NCBI GenBank assembly: GCA_019925105.1
Contig: JAHGAU010000005.1
Coordinates: 1,913,264-1,977,263 of the forward strand
Source: Niebla homalea
Lineage: Eukaryota > Ascomycota > Lecanoromycetes > Lecanorales > Ramalinaceae
Length of the DNA stretch: 64,000 nt
Direction of reading: 5' to 3'
Shown: piece after piece, positions 43,674-57,150 of the stretch
Position numbering within the stretch: the first letter of the stretch is position 1
Layout: each line of letters begins with the position of its first letter
The notes under the pieces: model-generated
The model's input: the letters and a program-made list of their open reading frames with translations, nothing else
The model's database searches: none
What the model was told of the DNA's origin: nothing
Position numbers and translations under genes: made by a program

Positions 43674-46600
43674 ATGGATTTACCTTAAGCCCTTACCGAA
43701 AAGGTTTTCTTTTATTTATTTAATTATAAGGCTTTAATATGCCGTAATTATAAATACGGCGTCCGGTTCTAGGAATTATACGGTTATTTAAATAAATAAT
43801 ACCCTTACCTTGTTTTTACTACCCGGAATAAGATTTTTACTTATATTATTAAGTTTTATTCAGATAATATCGATATTCCGGACGGACCGATTACCCCTTT
43901 ATTTTTATTACCCGTTTCTTCGGGTTTAAAGTATATTTATTATACTTATATTTACTTATCCCCAAATACGATAATAATATATTAACGGAACGATTACCTG
44001 GATATTTATTAGGCTTAAAAATAAGGTAATTTTCATTAAAAAAATTAATTAAAATCGAACAATAAATAAATATTTATTAAATTCTAATAATTATATACCC
44101 GAGGATTAAATCGTTATTTATTTAAAGTATTTAATATTAAAAATAATAATAATATTATAAACCTATCGGATATACCGGTTTTTATCTATATTATTAGAAT
44201 AAAGAAATTAACGGAACGAATTAAAACGGTTATTAAAAATATAAATATAACGATTACGGAACCGGAAAAATTTGAGGTTAATACCTAAATAATCCGTACT
44301 AGGTAAGCTATTTATTTATTTAATTTTAATCTAGTTATAGCCCGGTTTTAATTAAAACCCCCGGTAAAACCGACTTTAAAATTAAACGATCCAAAGTAAT
44401 TATCGGTTTTATTATTATATTTAATAATAAAATCGATTAAGGCTTTATTTAAAAAAGCGGTTTTAATTAATAAACCAAGTACTATAAGCCGGAATTTACT
44501 AGAATATATAAACCGTAAAGAAACCAATAATATTATAAACGAAAAACCGTTTATAATATATATCGGTTTAAATACGATCCACTTTTATACCAAGGTTTAA
44601 CTTAATATATTTATTTATTTATAGAATACCAGGTTATTTACTTTAAGGAATTATTTAAGGTATAAATATATTAAATTATCTCTTATTTTATTTATTAAAG
44701 TATTAAGATTTATAAAAAATTAGTCAGAAAAATAAGTTATCTTTATTTTTTCTTTGTTATTTATTATTTATTATTTATATTTACTTTTTAACTTATAATT
44801 TTTACTTTTTTTTTTTTTTTTTTTATATTTTTTTTATATTTTATTTTACCCTTTTTTTTTATTTTTACTTTTATTACTTTTATCTTTTATTTAAATATAT
44901 ATATTAATAACCTTTTTTTTAATAAATCTAATAAAGAACTCATTAATAATTTATCCGATAATAATTTTAAGGATTTATTATATTCTTTAAATAAACTTAA
45001 AGATTTATTATTACGTTTTTTTTTAAGCCTTTTATACTAGGATTTATTTAAGGATAATTACTAAAGCCCTTTACTTAATAACTTAGTAATATACGGTATT
45101 AACACCGATTTTACCTGGTCCCCACTTATGAATTATATTATTAAATTAAGTGGTATTATTACCTTTTCTTAAGCCCTTATCCTTTTAAGGGCTTATATCC
45201 TTTAACCCAGTTTACCGGAATTTAAGGATTAAATTATCGATTTAGATATATTAATAAATTTACCTTTAATTTCGGATTCCGATTTACTTATTAATACCTT
45301 ATTTAATAAAACTATTAAATTAATGAAAAATCATTTATTCCTTATTAATATTAATATTTTATTACGGCCTATTAACTTCCTTTTTAAATTACGGACTTAT
45401 AAATTTACCCTTAATTATAATATTACTGAGGAAGGTATTATATCCTAAGAAAATAACGAGGTTTTTTATAAAAATCTCTTATTAACTATAGATTAATACC
45501 GTTCCGTAATATTTGGATTATTAAAAACCGCTAAATCCCGGTTATTTAATAATTTATTATTTACCGGTTAAAACGATTTACTTTCCGTGGATTTTATTAC
45601 TTTTTTTAACGATATTATTAACAGTATACCGGACTGGAATTTCTTTATGGACGAACGGAATAAATTATTTTTTAAAGGTGATTTTTGGCTTTATAAAAAA
45701 ATCCATTAAAAATTAACTTTATAAAACCGTTTTCTTAAATTTAAAAATAACGATATTTATTAAAAATTAAATAAAGTTTATTATTTATTTAAAGAAAACC
45801 AAAAATTTAAAGAAGAATTAATAATTTTATTATAGCTTATTTAAGGTAATCCAGCTTAAAGCTTTAAAATCCAATTAATTTAATACTGAAATTAATTAAA
45901 TTTTAAACGGAATATCTTTATTTAAAATGGCTTATTTATATTTATTACTTTATAATATAAAGGCTTTATTATTATTAGATTAATTAAAATTATAAACCGG
46001 TTTATACCTTATAAATTATCGGTTTTATTTATTTATTACCTTTAACTTTATATTCCTTTAAAAATGAATTTATCGAATTTATATTTAGAAAAATTAAATA
46101 TTACCTTTTACCTTTAATTTAAACGGATTTACTTTATTAAAAACCTTAAAAAAACCGAAAAATCAAAAAAATAATAAAAACGATTAAGACGCCAAACGGT
46201 AATTAATAATAACTTAAACGAAATTTAAAAAAAGGATTTAAATTAATAGGAATTTTAAAATATCCTTTACCGTTATAATACCTAAACGTTTAATTCTTTT
46301 AATATGGCTTTATTTAAGGAGTTCCGGTCCTGAGTAAAAGTAAATATTAAAACCTTAACTTAACGGCATATTATTATTATTATTTTTTAACGTTATTACG
46401 GTAAATTCATTAATAAAAATTAAGAAAACGTTATTAATCTAAATAATAACGATAAAAAAAATGAAATTATCGATTTATAAGCCGTTTATATTAATAATAT
46501 TACTAATAATATATACTCCCGATTATTGGATAAAATACTGGGCTAAATATATACTTAACGGGAAAAATTTATAACTTTATTTATCTAACTTTTTTAATTC

Positions 46601-48700
46601 CTTTAATTCTTAAGTACTTTATTTATACCGGAAAAATTAAACTAGAAATCTAAGTTATTTATAAATTTTATTAAAGAAATTTATAAAGAAAAATATTAAA
46701 GATTTTAATTTACTTAAATTTTACCGGCCTTTTAACAATTATATAATTAGAATCTAGAGTTTTAGGGTTTATAAAAAACCGGATTAACGGTAATTCTATC
46801 CGGAAAAAGTTTAATCGTTATTATATTTAATATTAAACGCGGAAAAAGTATTTTTTTTATAGTCTTTACCGTTATTACCGGCCCAAATAAACTTATTATA
46901 ATAATATTACCTTTTATATCTTTAAGGGAGGAAATATTACTTAAGGCTTAAAATTAAGGCCTTAAATATTTAAAATAGACTTTAAAAAGCTTTAAAGATT
47001 AAATTAATATTATATTAGTTACCCCGGAAATAGCCGTTATTAAGCTTTTTAATTAATTTTTAAATTGATTAAAACGATAAGGCCGTTTAAACTATATTAT
47101 TATTAATAAAGCTTATATTTTATTAAATATTACCAAGGATTTTCGGTTAAAAATTAAGGAATTAAAGTCCTTAATTAAATATAAAACGTAATTTATTTAT
47201 TTAACGGTTTTTTTATTATTAAAAAACGAAAATACCTGGTTTTAGTTAACCGGTATCGATATATTTAATATATTTTTATTACGGGAACCGATTATAAGGC
47301 TAAATATTCGATATTTAATTTAAGAATACGCTATAGTAAATAATTTAAAGGATAATTTATTACCTTTAATAAATTTAAAAAAAAAGCTTTATTTAAGTAA
47401 TTAAATCCTTATCTTTTATAGGATAATTTACCTTACGGATTAAGTTAATAAAGTCTTGGATATATTTAAATATTACGTAAAAATCGGGATTATAAATTAA
47501 AAATGTTAAATACTCAATAATTTCCGTAATAAAAAAACCTTTATTTTAACGATTATTTCGGCTTTACCTATAAGATTAAATTTACCGGATATACGGGTTA
47601 TTATTTACGTCGGTTTATTAAGGGATTTAAAGGCTTATAATTAAGAAAGTAAATAAGCCAGCCGATAAAAAGAAAAAAGTAAAACTATAATCCTTTATAA
47701 TCCTCGGTTATCTCGGTTTAAAGATCCGGATATAAAGGATTACGTTAAAAACGATAAATGTTAATGGATTATATTGGACTTAATTATAAACGGCTCTATA
47801 AACCGGAAAAAATATAAGAAAAACAAAGAAAATATGATTTTTACTTTAAATTTATTTAAAAGGAAAAATTTAATATTAAAATTAAAAAGGATTTATTTAT
47901 GGACCTTATTAAACCTATAAATATCGATTTTATAGATTTCAAATTATAGGAATCTTATAATTTAAGATTAAAAGATCAATATTTATTAAAAAACCGGAAA
48001 AACGAAATAAATTTAAATAATTTAAAATCGACTTTATAGTATTAATTTAAAAATTATATTAATTATAAAATATATATGAATTCGGATATACCGGTATTAT
48101 TATAATATTCTTTCAATAAATATTAAAATTATAATATTTACGATATACGTCTTTTTATAAGGACTTGGATTAATAGACTTTATTATTAAGATATAAATAA
48201 ATACTTAGAATATTTTAAATATCTTTTACTTTAGGATTTTTATATCCGGTTTAAGCCTTTACCTATAAATAAGGGTTATAAACCTATTAAAAAAAAATCC
48301 TGTTTATATCGATAAAGCCTAATTTTTAAAACCCTTTTTACCTATTTTTACCATATAAAGGATTAGCCGATTTTTTAATTATTGATAAAACAATACTGGG
48401 AAAATATTTAATATTTATTTATTAAGGATAAAATAGAGTTAAAGGATATTTTGACTTATAAACGGTTAAAAAGGAATTATAGAAATGCGGAGATTAACGG
48501 GTTTATTGAGATATTATTATATAATTTTACCTTAATTTAATTTAAAGATGAATAAATAGATAATTTATAAATATCTTTTTAAGAAAAGCTTTTAAATATT
48601 TGCCTTATACTTTTTTTAAAAAAAACCTTTATAATAAAATATTTAAGTTCAGATTAAAAGAAAAAACAAGTTCTTTTATTATTTATTAATGGTTATATTA
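43674..48700 (+). pseudogene. RecQ-type (telomere-linked-like) helicase, RIP-destroyed, copy A
   Basis: Reading starts at the ATG at 43674. The N-terminal part shows YKALICRNYKYGVRF and ELYGYLNK, resembling the Cys-rich C2H2-like head (CRxCKY...HL) common to these fungal helicases. Around 45840-45855 GNPA matches the GQPAR core of the middle domain. Near 46830 AEKVFFL is the decayed Walker A region (GxGKS..F). VTPEIAV-like text follows near 47020, and LPDIRVIIYVGLLRDL (about 47575-47630) with the broken YxQESGRAGR motif VI (47636-47668) ends the helicase core. Dozens of TAA/TAG stops from CAA/CAG/TGG positions interrupt the frame, as RIP produces. If intact it would be an ATP-dependent 3'-5' DNA helicase of about 1,600 residues. 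The 3' limit is approximate. Confidence 0.75.
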
Positions 48701-48734
48701 AAAGGATTAATATTAATAAATAAATAAACAAGGA

Positions 48735-49425
48735 ATTTAAAGCCAAATAAAAAAAAAAAAAGGAAAAAAGGAAATAACGAAAAATAAATAATAGGTAAAA
48801 TATAATAAATAAATAAATAGATGGATAAAGAAAGGAATAAGTAAAGGAAAAAACAAGTAAATTATAAAACGGATAAATAAATAATAAATTAATTAATAAA
48901 TAGGTAAATAAATATATAATTAAATAAAATCTCTTATTATAAAAGGCTAAGGATAAATGATTTATTACGAAAATACCCTTTATAAATAAATAAGAAAATA
49001 AACAAATGATTAAATAAATAAATAAGAAAATTAATTAAGAAATAAATAAATATATAAATCACTTAAGAAATATATAAATTAATTAATTAAGAAATAGAGT
49101 AATAAATAAAATAATTAAAAAATGGATTAAGAAATAAAATAATTAAAACATAAATAGATTAATAAATTAAGAAATAAACTAAGAAATAAATTAATAAAAA
49201 AGTAATAAAAAAGTAATAAATAAAGTAATAAATAAAGTATAAATAAAGTAAAAAATAAAGTAACAAATAACCCTAAAAATAAATTAATTATTAAATAAAT
49301 AAATTAATAAAGTAATAAAGTAATAAAGTAATAAAGTAATAAAATAATAAAAAAATAAAATAATAAAAAAATTAAAAAATAAAATAATAAAATAATAAAA
49401 TAATAAAATAATAAAGTATTACTGA
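48735..49425. repeat. A-rich low-complexity tract (AAATAA)n
   Basis: About 690 bases of AAATAA, AATAAAGT and TTAAGAAATAAAT variants, almost pure A/T/G on the plus strand with hardly any C. It forms the tail of unit A after the helicase. Unit B lacks it because B is cut short. Confidence 0.8.
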
Positions 49426-49664
49426 ATCCACCGTTTAGTTATTACCCTAAATGAATTAAGGGTATTAAGCTTGATTCATTTTTACAGGGTAAATAATCCA
49501 GGGTAAAAGTTAATTATAAAGGGTTTTTATATTAAAATAAAAAAAGGGGGTAAAGCACTATTAATCATAGAGAAAACCGCTGCCTATCACCTAGTACTCA
49601 TCGCTTATAGGCTCCACGCAATTATTCCCCCTCCCGGGGAAACCTTGGCGGCTAAAAGTATTAG

Positions 49665-49702
49665 CCTTTAGGCAATTATTTTTTAAAGTAATTGCTTAAA
49701 GG
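49665..49702. repeat. Hairpin in head of unit B
   Basis: CCTTTAGGCAATTATTTT pairs with AAAGTAATTGCTTAAAGG at 16 of 18 positions around a two-base loop. The mismatches are G-T or A-C, as RIP on one strand would leave. Confidence 0.7.
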
Positions 49703-50559
49703 GTAATTCTTAAACCGATTTAGAAACTTTTAATAGTAAAGTTATAGAGCCCGGTAAGCCCTATAAAACGAGCTTCTACTTACTTAAATCCGATAATTCC
49801 TTATTTAATTATAGATTTTTAAACTATTTTGAATTCCTGGTAATTAATAATTAAGTTTGCTTCCCGGCGTTAATTTTCAACTTTTATTCAGTTATTCCCC
49901 GGAGAAATATAGTAATTTAACTTTTTTCATATAAATTTTAACTTTTTAACGGTATCGGAAAATAAAAATCCGTTTATTAACGTTTATTATAATATTAATA
50001 TTAACTTTATATAACGTAAATTTTTTAACTTTAAAGGATATATCCTAAAAGTTATTAAGATTTATTATATATTTTTTCTATTAATAAGAAATTATTAAAT
50101 ATAAATTTTATAATAATACCGGAATTATTATAATCCGTTTATTATTAATAATAATATCCTTAAAATAAAATCGAAATACGGTTTTTATAATTAATATTTA
50201 TAATTAATATTTTAATATAAAAAAGTATTAACGTCGCCTCTTTATATTAAGACCGGGTATATATATCCGTTATTTCCGTTTTATTTATAATATTAAGTAA
50301 ACCGGATTAATATTTCCCTTATTTAAATTCTTAAAGGGTTAATTATTTCTTTAGTTCGGAGATTTCAGGATAATTTTTTATCCGGCTTAAACTTTTCCGG
50401 ATAATTATTTATCCGGTTTAAACTTTTTTAACTTTTTATTTCCTTCGATTAATTATTAATTATATAGGTACGTTATGATTTTAACGTATAATCTTAAATA
50501 TATAAAAACCTTTCTTCTTTTTAAATTTTCTCTTTTCTTTATTATACTTAAATTACCTA

Positions 50560-50925
50560 TTTATATTATACCCAGTAATACCTTACCTAGTCCCAACTTT
50601 ACCCTTTATTATTTACCTTCAACCCTTTACCCTTTACCTTTACCTTCGGCTTACCTTTACCCTTACCTTCGGCTTACCTTTACCCTTACCTTCGGCTTAC
50701 CCTTACCCTTACCTTTACCTTACCTTACTCTTACCTTTACCTTACCTTACCTTACTCTTACCTTTACCTTTACCTTACCTTACTTTTACCTATACTTTAC
50801 CTTACTCTTACCTTTATTTTACCTTACCTTACTCTTACCTTTACCTTACCTTACCTTATTCTTACCTTACTTTTACCTTACTTTTACCTTACCTTACCCT
50901 ACCTTACCCTTCCTTTTATCTATAA
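50560..50925 (+). repeat. Pyrimidine tract (TTTACC/TTACC)n, unit B
   Basis: About 365 bases of TTTACC, CTTACC and CTCTTACC variants, with three copies of CTTCGGCTTACC near its start. The 154-codon frame across it (50475-50939) is a by-product of the repeat and not a gene. Confidence 0.8.
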
Positions 50926-52275
50926 TAACTTTAAGTTAATTACTTACCGAAGAAATTTTTATTTTTATATTTATTTATAACGCTTTAATCTATCGTAATT
51001 ATAAATACACCGTCCGTTCTACCGAAATCCGTAATTATTTCCGGATTAAATACCCTTAAATCCCGACTTAAATAAGGGGTAAAATTATATTTTATTTATT
51101 TAAAGTTTACTTAAGTAATATTACCTTCCCTATTAAGGCTATTAAGTTTATTAATTTATTACCGGTTAATACTGGTTTTAAATATACTATCTATAATTAT
51201 ATCTATTTATTATAAAATAATATAATTAAATATTATCGATCTTTTTACCGGGATATATATAACCCGTAAAAAATAAAAAGTTATAAACGGAAAAATTAAC
51301 CGGAAAAATTAAATACCCAGTAGATACCCGTTTAGTATTAACGGTTTTTTAATTCCGGCTTAGATCGATATTATTTTAAAGTATTTAATACTTAAAATAA
51401 TAAATTTATTATTATTATTAAAAATACCGATATTTACGCTTTAATTATTTCTATTAAATTTAAGAAACTTATGAATCGGATTAAAAAAAATACGGAAAAA
51501 GCCAATAAAATAGTTACCGAACCCGGTAAACTTAACGTTAATATATAGCTTACCCGTACCGGATAGATAAAATACTTATTGAATTTTAACCTTATTATAG
51601 CCCGTTCCTAGCTTAAAGCCCTTAAAATACCTTTATTAAATAAATTAAGTTATTTATCGGTTTTATCGTTATATACGATTAATTAATTAATATGAATTTT
51701 ATTTTAAAAGGCGGTTTTAATTAATAAGGTTAATAAAATAGGTTAAAATTCAATTAAATTTATTAATCGAAAAGAAACCGGTAATATTATTAACGAAAAA
51801 CCCTTTATAATATATATTAAACTGGATACGATCGACAATTATATAGACGTTTAATAAGGTATTTATAATTATTTATAAAATACCCGGGTTATTCCCGATC
51901 GATTTAATTACCAATATACTTAATTATTAAAGGGTTTATTCGTTAAAATTATAAAAATTATTAAGGGGATTATTAGGTATAATTTATTATTTTTTATACT
52001 TATATTTTTATTTTTATTTTTTTTATTTTTATTTTATTTTTATTTAATATTTAAAAATACCCTTTTTTTATATTTTTATTAAATTTATTTACCCCTTTTT
52101 ATTTTACTAATTATTATAGTAATAAGTCTAGGAGTAAATCTAAGTTAGACTAACAATTTACCCTTACTTTTACCCTTACCCCCCTTAAAGAAACGTTATT
52201 ACGTTTTTTTTTAAGCTTTTTAAGTCAGGATTTATCCGATAATAATTATAAAAGCCCTTTACTTAACGGCTTAAT

Positions 52276-52609
52276 TGTTAGCAGCTAGCGCCATCTCTGC
52301 GCCGGCGCCACAGTGGTGCGCCATACTGCTGCGCCAAGGTAGGCCGTTAGGCCTTGGTAAAGGGCCTTGGCAAAGGGCCTTGGTATACGTTATTTATAAG
52401 CCGTAGCTCAACAGGCGTAAAGCGGGGTAGTTATTACCTTTACCTTAAATAAAGGCTATGCTTCAGTTCTTTCTAAGTTCTTTAAGAATTAATCTTATTA
52501 TTAATTTACTTATTAAAGTGGTACTTAAGTATCCAGACCGTAACGTTACGTCTTTTATACTTACCTTTATTAATCCCGCCGGCGTACCGTTAACGGAATT
52601 AATTTAATA
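52276..52609 (+). repeat. 5' LTR of the gypsy element
   Basis: Starts TGTTAGCAGCTAGCGCC. The first half is nearly free of RIP (still contains CACAGTGGTGCGCC), while the last 60 bases are heavily changed. Confidence 0.92.
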
Positions 52610-52899
52610 TTTTAATTCTTCTTCTTTATTAAAGAGAAGGCCCGACGTTACCGTCGTAATAGATACTTAATTAACTTAATAAACCTTAAAATAAGAAAAC
52701 GATATTCGCTTTTTAATTAAAAACTTTTTTATTATAATTAAATAAATTAAAGCGGCGGAACGCCGCTATAATATTATAGCTTAATAAGTTTAACTTTTAG
52801 AATTATAGTTTAAAATTAACCGGTTCAAGGTTAAGAACCGTACTTATTAAAAATATATATTTAACCGCGTTAATACGTAATATAAAGGTTTACGCTTTA

Positions 52900-55800
52900 A
52901 AACTTTCCCCCGCGTTAACTTTATTATAGACTTTTATACCGACGGCGCACCGCCGGCGGCCTTTATCCTACCCCATAAGGGTAAATCCTTTTATCCGGAA
53001 AAGCTTAAGTTATATTAAAATAAATTTAAGGGTAAGTATTAAATATAATTTATTAACTTAAAGAGATAATTTATATTTTATCTTAAATACTTCTTTATCG
53101 AAAGAAAAAAGGTAGTTTTTTATTTAAGGTTTATTTCTTATAAAATTTTTAACTTATTAAATAAAGAAATTAATAGAATAAGCTATTAAAAGCTTAAAAA
53201 TAAACTTTTAAACTTAATAATTAATCCGGAGAACCACCGGTTTACTTATTATAAGTGGTTTAAGAATATTAAGTAATATTTTAATTAAAAGGTAACGTAA
53301 TTCTATAATGCTTTAAAAATTATAGAAAAGGACTTATTATTATTATTAAATAAGTTTTATACTTATATATTTTTTATAAAACTTTTACCGGAGTTTAAAA
53401 TTAAAATCCTCGTAATTAATAAGGTATTAAGAATTTAAAATAATATTATAACGGCGGCAATTATATAAAAGAATAACTTAAAGCGTATTATTAATAGTGG
53501 TTAAAAAGCTAATAAGGGTAAATCCTTTAAAAATAAGGTATTTAAATTTAATTCCGACGGCTTAAAGCCGGCGTATATTTTTATTAAAATTGATTTTTAC
53601 GGTTAAAAGCGTAAGGTTATATCTGAAAACTTTAACGCTGCCCTTAAAGTAAATAAGAACATTAAGTATTATATATACTATAGAAAAAGTTATTATATAT
53701 TTAATTACTTTATTATTTTATAAAATAAGGTCTTAATAATAAGCGTAAAATCCTATAAAAAGGATAATATATTAAAAAACAATAAAGTTCCGGCAGTGTT
53801 TTAAAGTTAAAGTTAATAAAGAAATAACTAAAAATATATCCGGCTTTTATTATTAAGGGCTGGATAAATTTTCAGGATAATCCTTAATTATTAAATATAT
53901 TAATTAATATTAAAGCTTAAATAAATTTAATTTTATAAGTATATACGGTTTAATAAGACTTATAATTAATCCCCGTTATTTTACTATAAACAGCTTTTCT
54001 TAATAATAAATAGATCTTTTATTATAACGTTTATTAATTATAATATTATTTGGTTAATAATTAAAGGTAATAAAAGTAATATAAAATACTCTTTTACGTT
54101 ATTAATTAAGAAGGTCCAAACGTAATCCTTAATTTATTAATTTTACGTACTTTATAAATAATAATTAATCCGGCGGCGGATAAATAACGTTTTAAGGTTA
54201 ATTTTCATAAGTTATAGATTAATAACGTTTATAACTTTAATTAAAGTTTAACGGAAATTAATAAGGTTTTTATAATTATTTACGTTAATATAATAACGGA
54301 GCGCTTAAAAATATTATAAATCCCTTAAAGTAATTTAACGCGTATAAATATTATAAAAGATTTTATTAATTAAAACGTCCCGAGGGAGTTAAGCGAGTAT
54401 ATAAATATCTTTTTTAATAATATAATTGGTATTTTATTTAAATTAAAATAAGGGGATTATGTTATTAACTTAAATAATAAAAAGCTACTATATAGTTCCT
54501 TATATAATTTATCTCGGGTAAAGTTAATAGAACTCCGGCGATATTTTAAGGATATTATAGCCTAAGGTTAAATTCATTACTTAACGTTGCCTATAAATGT
54601 TCCGATCCTTTTTATATTTAAGAAAGACGGTAACCTTCGTCTTTATATTAATTATTATAAATTAAATACGGTTATAATTAAAAATTAATACTTATTACCC
54701 TTAATTATTAAGACCTTTAACCGGCTAAATAGCTTTAAACGGTTTATTAAATTGGACCTTAAGGATATTTATTACCGGTTACGGATTAAGTCCGGTAATA
54801 AGTAAAAAATAACGTTCCGTATATATTATAATTACTTTAAGTATCTTATTATACCGTTTAAATTAATTAACGCTTTAATAATTTTTTAAGCTTATATTAA
54901 TTATATTTTTATTAGCCTTATTAATATAACTTATATAGTTTACTTAAATAATATTTTAATATTTAATAAGAATCCGGCGGATTATTAATATTATATTTAA
55001 TAAGTCTTTAAGCGATTTCGTTAATTCTAGTTTTACGTTAACCTTAAGAAATATTAATTTAATATTATTTAAATAGAGTTTTTAGGGTTTATCGTTTCCA
55101 TTAAAGGAATTCAGATAAATTAAAAATATATTTAAACTATTAAAGACTAATCTATCCCGAAAACTTACCGGGAAATATAAGTCTTTTTAAGCTTTATAAA
55201 TTTTTATCGTTATTTTATTTATAAATATTTAAGGATAATTAAGCCTTTAATTAGTTTACTTAAGGGTAATAAGGAAAAGAAGAAGGTTAACCCGTTAAAG
55301 TGGAATAATATGGTTAATACGGCGTTTTGCCGGCTCCGTAAGATATTTATTAACGCGTTATTACTCCGTTATTTTAACTTAAAACGGGGGGTATAAGTAA
55401 AAACCAATATATCCAACTTTATTATCGTAAGTATTTTATTTTAATAATTTAAAAAAAGTTATTAACGCTTAATTACATATTAATCTAGAAAAATAACCCT
55501 TACCGAATAGAATTATAAGACGTATAATTAAGAGCTTTTCGTTATTATTATAACGTTTAAGTAATAACGGTATTACCTAAAAGGGAACCTTAAAGTTATT
55601 TAAGTATAAATAAATTATAATAACCTTTAAAAGTTTATAAAATAGCCGGCGTTAAGTCCGTATTAAACCAGATAAACCTTAAAACTTATTAATTATAACT
55701 TTAAAATATTTTATTGTTAAAGTAAAATAAACTTTATTAATTTTTTATTGAAACGTTTAAACTATAAAAGAATCTTATTTTTTAATATTATTTTATTATT

Positions 55801-57150
55801 TACTTTATAGAATAAGTTTATATTTTAATCCGATAAATTAATAAAATACCGGCGGACGGCGGTTATTAATTATTAATTATTATTCGCTTTAAGAAATATT
55901 TAAATTATTATTCCGTAAAAAGAGATTTAATAGTTATTTAAAAGGTTTTATAAGGAATTTAAACCGATTAAGTTACTTATTAAGGATCTATAGGTTAATA
56001 ATACGTTCGTATATAAAATTAAAGACAATAATATAGTATTAACGTATTTTCATTAAGGTTATAATAATACTTAAAAACTTAATCTTAATAACCTTATTAC
56101 TTATAAGGGCCGTATATATATCCCCCGGGATAAAGCGGTTAAAAAAAAGCTAATTAATAAGTATTATAATAATCCGTTAACGGGCTATTTTAAAGCCAAA
56201 AAGACTTATAAGCTTTTAGCCCGTAAATATTATTAAAATGGTTTAAAGGCTTAAATTAATAATTATATTAAAACGTATAATATTTATTAAAGGATTAAGG
56301 TATTATATTACCGCCTTTATAATAAGCTTATTTTATTCCCTTAACCGGTTATACCTTAAAAAGAATTTAATATAAACTTTATTACCGGCTTATCCGTAAG
56401 TAAAATTAAGGATAACGTTTATAATTCAATTTTAATAATCGTAAATAAATATATAAAAATATATAGATATCTTCCCGTTATAAAATAAATCAATATTATT
56501 ACGTTAACGGACCTTTTCTTCGAAAAAATCATATTACGTTATAATATACCGGCTAAAATCGTGATTAATTGGGGGTTTTTATTTATTAATAAATTCTGGG
56601 GTTTAATATATTATTACGTAAAGATAAAGCGTAAGTTAAGTACCGCTTTTTACCCACAAATAGATAATTAAATAAAGTATTAAAATTAAGGCCTTAAATA
56701 ATATTTAAAGATCTTTATTAACTTTAAGTAAATAAATTAAGTAAGGTTATTTCTTTTAACCGAATTTACTTATATAAACTCAGAATACTTAACTTTAGGT
56801 TATAACCTTTTTTATAACGATATATAATTATAATCTAGATATTTATTTTAAATTTAAGGATAAACCTATAAAAAAAAAAAGATACTTATAATAAAAGATA
56901 AAGTTAAAATATTATATAAAATACGATTAATATTAACAGACCGATAATATTATATTATTAAATTAACTTAAAAAACGTATAATAAGAAATATAAGTTAAA
57001 ATTATATAATATTAATAATTTAATAATATTAAATATTAAAAACCTTAAATTAAAGTAATTAAATAAAAAGCTTATACTTTAATTTATAAGACTTTTTAGA
57101 ATTAATAATAAAATTAGAACGTAAACGTACCGCCTATTTTTCCTTATTAT
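52900..57150 (+). pseudogene. Gypsy gag-pol region, RIP-destroyed
   Basis: Readable motifs, all with stops between them: a zinc-knuckle relic (YYIYYRKSYYIF, near 53670-53705, Cys changed to Tyr), the RT start PILFIFKKDGNLRLYINYYK (near 54608-54667), KLDLKDIYYRLRIKSGN (near 54745-54800), YLNNILIFN (near 54942-54968, the YLDD site with Asp changed to Asn), and the integrase blocks YNIPAKIV near 56540 and KLSTAFYPQIDNQI-like text near 56634-56675. Order RT before integrase identifies gypsy. No functional protein can be made. Confidence 0.82.

Larger units (their letters stand above)
42417..49583 (+). mobile_element. RecQ-helicase repeat unit, copy A (complete, 7.2 kb)
   Basis: A repeat unit with head CTATCACCTAGT, a hairpin region, a leader containing TTCCCGGCGTTAAT, a pyrimidine (TTTACC) tract, a helicase reading region and an A-rich tail. 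Copies B (49584) and C (62272) start with the same head but have different sequence before it, so the head is a defined terminus. Encoded content resembles telomere-linked RecQ-type helicases of fungi. Whether the unit is mobile or a subtelomeric duplication is not decided. Confidence 0.65.

Noticed and set aside
50475..50939. A 154-codon frame of Leu/Pro/Thr/Tyr repeats
   Set aside because: Pure by-product of the pyrimidine tract; unit A has the same tract without an open frame.
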